Positions 59,583 to 64,000 of a stretch of DNA of 64,000 nucleotides are shown here, piece after piece. A program made the position numbers and the translations under genes. The stretch covers positions 112,947,466-113,011,465 of the forward strand of contig NC_081185.1 of NCBI RefSeq assembly GCF_029867415.1, read 5' to 3'. Every line of letters starts with the position of its first letter. Within the stretch, counting starts at the first letter, position 1. The notes beneath the pieces were generated by a model. That model saw only the letters and a list, made by a program, of their open reading frames with translations. It had not been told where the DNA came from and searched no databases. The DNA is from Vicia villosa. Taxonomy: Eukaryota; Streptophyta; Magnoliopsida; Fabales; Fabaceae.

Positions 59583-60855
59583 GTGTTGATGGCTAGACTG
59601 GATGAAGTGGTTTTGCAGTTTTGGAAGAGCAGCAGTTTGTTTTGAATGATGTTGCTGGGTTATTTTGTTTTAAATCAATGAAGTTTAATGTAATGTTTGG
59701 AACTTTTTATATGTTATATTGATAGTTTGTATTTGAATTGTAACAGACAATGGTTTGATAACCTTTTTTGTAATTCCAATATCATAGTTTTATGATTTGG
59801 ACCGATGCTTGAACATTTAAATGATTATTATCATGGTTTACTTTAGTTTAATTGGTGTTGTTATTGTAATGTGGCTATGCTTTCAGATTTATTTAATTTG
59901 TGTAAGATGTGTAAGTTAATAGGATCCAAGTGTTAATGATATATAGTATGAAAAGTAAACATAAGGATACCATTACATGAAAGTAATATTGTAACAACAT
60001 TTGCAGTTCAATATAATTGGTAATAATAAAATTGTAGAGAAAAAAGCATCTGAAAGCACATATTATGTATGGTATTTTTTTAAAAAGATTAAGTGTTTAA
60101 GATTATTTATACTTTTTTTAATAGAATATTAAGTGTTTAAAAATAGGTATAGTATTTTTTTAAAAATTATTTATTGATTCCTAATTATTACGTGAGTCGA
60201 AAAAAATAACTTGACAATTTTTGTTTGAAATATTTGCTCTAACATATACATTATAATTTTAAAAAATTATATATTAAGTATTTATAAAATAATATGTGAC
60301 TTAATTTCTGGTTGTGATAAGTTTTATTTTGCTATTAAATTTGATGAAATAAACTAATAGTTTATTTAAAAATAGTTGATAACATCTAATAATTGCCCCT
60401 AAAAATTGGATTCTACTACATAGGTATAAAAAAAAATACTTATTTACTTTTTTGCTGTTTAGAATTCCGGGAAATATGGTAAAGAGGAGGTAATAAAAAA
60501 CAAAACAAAGGAGAACAAAAATATAAAAACACTGCATGGTATTGGTAAAGCTAAAAAAAGTAGTGTATGCGTGTATTTTTTAAGTTAACGGATGCTGATA
60601 ACATAAATGCATTTTTTTAGTTACAATACAAAGCGTTGTTCCAAATGTTTGGTAATTGCTTTGGTTACACCGTGGATAATAGGGAACAATTATGATTGAT
60701 TAAATAGGTGTCATTTATTGAAGAAATCTGGGGAAACTGAAGCGTGCAAGGTATAGTCACGATATATTTTGGACTATTCACATTACATCACTTTTACTGA
60801 TTTCATTCCTCTTGTTTAGAAAAAAAACAGACATTTCTTCAAGAGATACTAAGAA
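59583..60855. other. Intergenic, AT-rich, no feature seen
   Basis: Contains the probable 3' UTR of the preceding gene and the promoter of the following one. A minus-strand open frame at 60301-60537 is low-complexity and hydrophobic without resemblance to known proteins. Confidence 0.5.
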
Positions 60856-62171
60856 ATGAAGACACTGAGGGGTGGACGAAAGCCAACGCATGGGTGGATA
60901 TCAGACGACGATGAAGGTGTCATGAGGTCAGAAACATTATTTCCTCCTCTATTTCAGTTGTTGGGATTTTTTCCAGCCCCGATCTATTTAGGTTTTAGGG
61001 TTTTTTGATTTATTCTGCATGATAAAATGGTTTTGTGTGAGTTTTAGAAAATGATGTGAATGGAGTAGAACCCTTACTATTTCTGAAATTCACGTTTCGG
61101 GATATTGTGAAAGTTTGACTTATCTTTGTTTGGCTGTTAGTGTTACTCATTATTTCCTAATAGTTTTCATTTTCGGTCCAGATTGTCATCTTATATCTAT
61201 TTTCAAGTTGTTAATCTTGAAATTTTAAGCTTATTTAAGTAAGACTTAGGGTTATTATTGTTTATTTCTCCTTCAAAACGTCCTAACGGAGTTACAACTG
61301 TTCTTCCAGTGAGGAGACAGCATTGATTGAGATAGAGAAACTCGTGAATGAGGTTGCAGATGGTTCTGAAAAACAATCTTGTGCCAGGTCTGTTAGAAAA
61401 GATAGGACAAAATCGAAGAAATCTGTTACATTTGCAGAAACTTCAAAGAATGCCCCTGTAGTTGTTTCCAATGTCGTCAACACAGCTGTTCCTATAAGGA
61501 ATGTTAAGGTTGAACAACATGATGTCCCCCTTGTCTCTGGGAACGATAATCAACCAAATAGCAAAACCACTGAGAACTCCAACACTGTTGTTGAGAAAAC
61601 AGTTGCAAACAAAGCAAGTGTCCTTGGTAAGAGAACAAATATGCAGGCAGAGTGCAGGACTGCCAACAAAAGAGCTGTTACAGACGGGAAACCAAAAAGA
61701 ACTGTGAAACTTGCAAAAAAAGGCAAAAATGTTTCAAATGTTAGGATAAGAATGTGGGGGGGAAAGCCAACTTACTGCTGGGATATTGTTATAAAGAATT
61801 CAAGAGTAAAGAAGGATAATGTCCAGGTAAGCATGCTCGAAATTTACCTTGTATTTTAATACTCTGCTGATGTCAAGTGTTTGATCAATGGAATCTCTGT
61901 GTTGTTGCCGCATTTCCCTAAGCAGATAGCAATAGACTGCTTGGCAAGTACTGTGAAGGAGGTAACCATTAGAGATTGTGATTTGCTTCAACAATTCAAG
62001 TGTACTGTGAAGACGGCATATCGTAACGGGGTTCCAAGTCCATCTGAGAAATACATGACTAAAGGCTGGTACGCATATGTGAAGGCCAAAGGGTTCAAGA
62101 GAGGTGACAAACTTACATGTCAATTGGCCCGACATGGTACTTTCATTTATGTTACGATGAAGAAGAAATGA
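60856..62171 (+). CDS. B3-like DNA-binding-domain protein
   Basis: Probably a nuclear DNA-binding protein. Exon 1 is 60856-60926 (MKTLRGGRKPTHGWISDDDE), exon 2 is 61310-61826, and exon 3 ends at TGA 62169-62171. The first 170 residues are polar and Lys-rich with basic nuclear-localisation-like runs (KPKRTVKLAKKGK). The C-terminal 115 residues fit a B3-type fold: CWDIVIKNSRVKKDNVQ, LLPHFPKQIAIDCL, EVTIRD, then KGWYAYVKAKGFKRGDKLTC and a final strand. The last splice is uncertain. Keeping the LPHFPK motif requires an acceptor at 61877 and a 51-bp intron, very short for a plant; the acceptor at 61926 gives a 100-bp intron but drops that motif. Both keep frame. Confidence 0.7.
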
Positions 62172-63061
62172 TGGGTCTTGGAAATTTGTGGAAGAAACTT
62201 GCTAATCATTATGTTGTTTAAGTGTTTTCAGTATAAACTCTTTTTCCTTTATGTATGGGGGAATTTAAATCTTGTTGTTGGATGGCATTTTGTGTTGAAC
62301 TTTTCCTGCAATGCTCCTTAACTCTATCAAAACTCAACTATCTTTTTTGTTTAAATTCTAATGGTTACATCTTTTTTATAATTCTGCTGTTATGGTATCT
62401 ATAAGTTTATTTGTATGTTATGGATAACTATTTTGGCACCTAACTTTAATGTGAATCATATGTTTGGAATATGAAAACTATTATTTTGTTACAATGCTGT
62501 CATTTAGAATATGAATTCTTTTTTTACTATATTTGTTAAGAAAGTGAAAAATATTTCAAAAATACATAAGTCCATACACTATTGGATATTTAAATAGATG
62601 TTTTTTATAATTAAATAAAAATATATGATTTAATTTAGGGATAATAGCTATTTTCCCCCCTGCCATATTAGCGAGGTTTGAAAAACACCCCTGTAAAAAA
62701 AAAATTTAGATTCCCTCCCTAACATATTCAGATTCCTACAAATTGGTCCCTCCCCCCATCCAGTCACCAGAATCTGAATTTTTTTAATAATTTTTTAAGT
62801 TATTTTAATTAGTGACATGGAATAGTTGATGAGTTGGCACAGTAATTGAAGGTAGCTGCGGTAAAAACTTTTCACGAGTTCACAACCCTCAATCCCAAAC
62901 CGAAAACCCTAAAATAAATTAGGTTATCTTCTTCTTCTCCCTTCTTCAACAGCAGCAGCAACTCGATCATCTTCTTCTTCCTACAAGCAAAACCCTCGTT
63001 CTTCCTTTGTCGTGTTCTTCCTTTGTCGTATTCCCGCTGTTGCGTTCTCATCTTCGTCTTC
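62172..63061. other. Intergenic with an old repeat-like segment
   Basis: Around 62636-62775 the sequence ttagggataatagctattttcccccctgcc and ccctccctaacatattcag resembles decayed transposon-terminal sequence, but no paired end or TSD was found. The rest is AT-rich, plus the CT-rich leader of the next gene. Confidence 0.3.
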
Positions 63062-63528
63062 ATGGAAGAAAGCTCAAACACAAGCATCCTCTCTAATGGA
63101 AGAACAAGACCCAAATGTGGACACGATCTCCCAATGAAAATGTTTATTTCCAAATCCAAAGCAAATCCAGGGAGAAAATACTGGAAGTGCAAGCACTGGG
63201 GGGTTAGATTCATTAGCTTTCCAATTTTCTATTTCTTCTACTTATTCTGATTTCCAGCTATTTGGAACATAACTGTATTATGTGTTTGCAGAAAGAGGAG
63301 GATTGCGAGCTGTTTCTATGGGATGATGAGTATTTTGGAGTGGACGTTTCAAAGGAAGATCGTTTGGTCTGTACGTGCGAGACTGTGGCTCACCAGATTA
63401 AGATGCTCACGAAGGAGATCGAAGAATTGAAGATTACTATTGACAACACTAGAAAAGTAGTGAAATTTGTGATATCAATAGTTGCTTGTTACTGTGTGTT
63501 TTATGGTATAGGCTTAGGTAGAATGTAA
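63062..63528 (+). CDS. GRF-type zinc finger protein with coiled coil and C-terminal membrane anchor (125 aa)
   Basis: Exons 63062-63202 and 63292-63528, joined in phase 0 within the zinc finger. The GRF motif uses CGHDLPMKMFISKSKANPGR, KYWKCK and, across the splice, EEDCELFLWDDEYF, i.e. the C-x2-H/C-x-C-x-C pattern with the conserved NPGR.Y/F and F.W core; GRF fingers bind nucleic acid (family knowledge). After a spacer, a short coiled coil (HQIKMLTKEIEELKITIDNT) is followed by a hydrophobic segment (VVKFVISIVACYCVFYGIGL) that looks like a tail anchor. Many short legume proteins have this architecture; their function is not established. The stop lies in a 32-bp imperfect tandem repeat (63509-63560). 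Confidence 0.75.
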
Positions 63529-64000
63529 GAATTTATGTTATAGGCTTAGGAAGAATGTAAGAAACATGATTTCATGAATGTCGTGTAACTCAAATTTCTA
63601 ATGTGAATCAGTTGCTCAATTATATGTAACAGACCATATTCAATTGTTATTTCAGATTGTTGTGAATCAATGTTGCTCAATTATGTGCCAAATTTACATG
63701 CCAAGGTTTATGTGCCAAATTTATCTGCCATAACAAAATGCTTAATAACAGATATTTAATACTTTGATACCATAACACCAGACCGCCATATAAATGCCTT
63801 TATTGTGATATCCAATATTGCAAATGCCATAACAGAATCCTTATAACACCAGCTGCTATGATACAATTAAATGCCATAATACAATTTCTTATTGCAGACC
63901 AAAACAAATAGAATATTGATAACAAAATGCTCATAACAGAATGCTCATACCACTATAATACTGATAACAGTTGCATTACAATGATCAATAACATGATCAT
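63529..64000. other. 3' UTR and intergenic sequence
   Basis: No coding potential seen. Phrases such as ccataacagaat/aataacag recur from about 63720 to 63960, suggesting a diffuse low-order repeat that continues beyond the window. Confidence 0.45.

Overview
This is plant nuclear DNA. The genes have many GT-AG introns, the intergenic DNA is AT-rich, and nested LTR retrotransposons, hAT elements, a SINE and a Helitron end are all present. The large Ty3/gypsy element at the start has the layout of the Ogre lineage (extra ORF1 before gag, a spliced intron before RT, multi-kb LTRs starting TGTCATACCCC). This, with a Fabaceae-type SINE and SIRE/Maximus- and Tekay-like LTRs, points to a legume, probably the pea/vetch/clover/medic clade. 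The species cannot be fixed from the sequence alone.

Layout. 1-15994: a very young Ogre-like element, plus strand, whose 5' LTR is cut by the window edge almost exactly at the predicted transcription start. It carries ORF1, Gag, an intron that would join Gag in phase to RT-RNaseH-integrase, and a 3' region with three covarying hairpins and a tandem-repeat array. No protease is visible and the integrase tail is interrupted by TGA. 15995-34700: a repeat graveyard without host genes, containing a SINE with a 16-bp target-site duplication (TSD), an old LTR-element remnant, a Tekay-like LTR split by a 3.1-kb hAT element (8-bp TSD), a SIRE-like 3' end and LTR split by a solo LTR (TSD tattt), and a decayed Ty1/copia element (TSD caact) split by another solo LTR (TSD ctata).

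34912-44485: a 23-exon RIC1 homologue (Golgi/Rab GEF subunit), apparently intact. 44486-53170: intergenic DNA with GC-rich hAT-type MITEs, an unidentified decayed coding-like stretch, and a decayed minus-strand Ty1/copia element next to TA microsatellites. 53502-63528 is a gene cluster: a divergent cytosolic-type Hsp70 lacking the EEVD tail (plus), a malectin-like membrane protein without a kinase domain (minus), a small basic protein of unknown function (plus), a B3-like nuclear protein (plus), and a GRF-zinc-finger/coiled-coil/membrane-anchor microprotein (plus). A Helitron 3' terminus lies between the malectin gene and the small basic gene.

The host genes do not form a pathway. The coherent system in the window is the Ogre element: LTR promoter, tRNA primer site, ORF1, Gag, spliced Pol and structured 3' RNA. 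Its near-identical LTRs combined with defective protein genes suggest recent mobilisation in trans.
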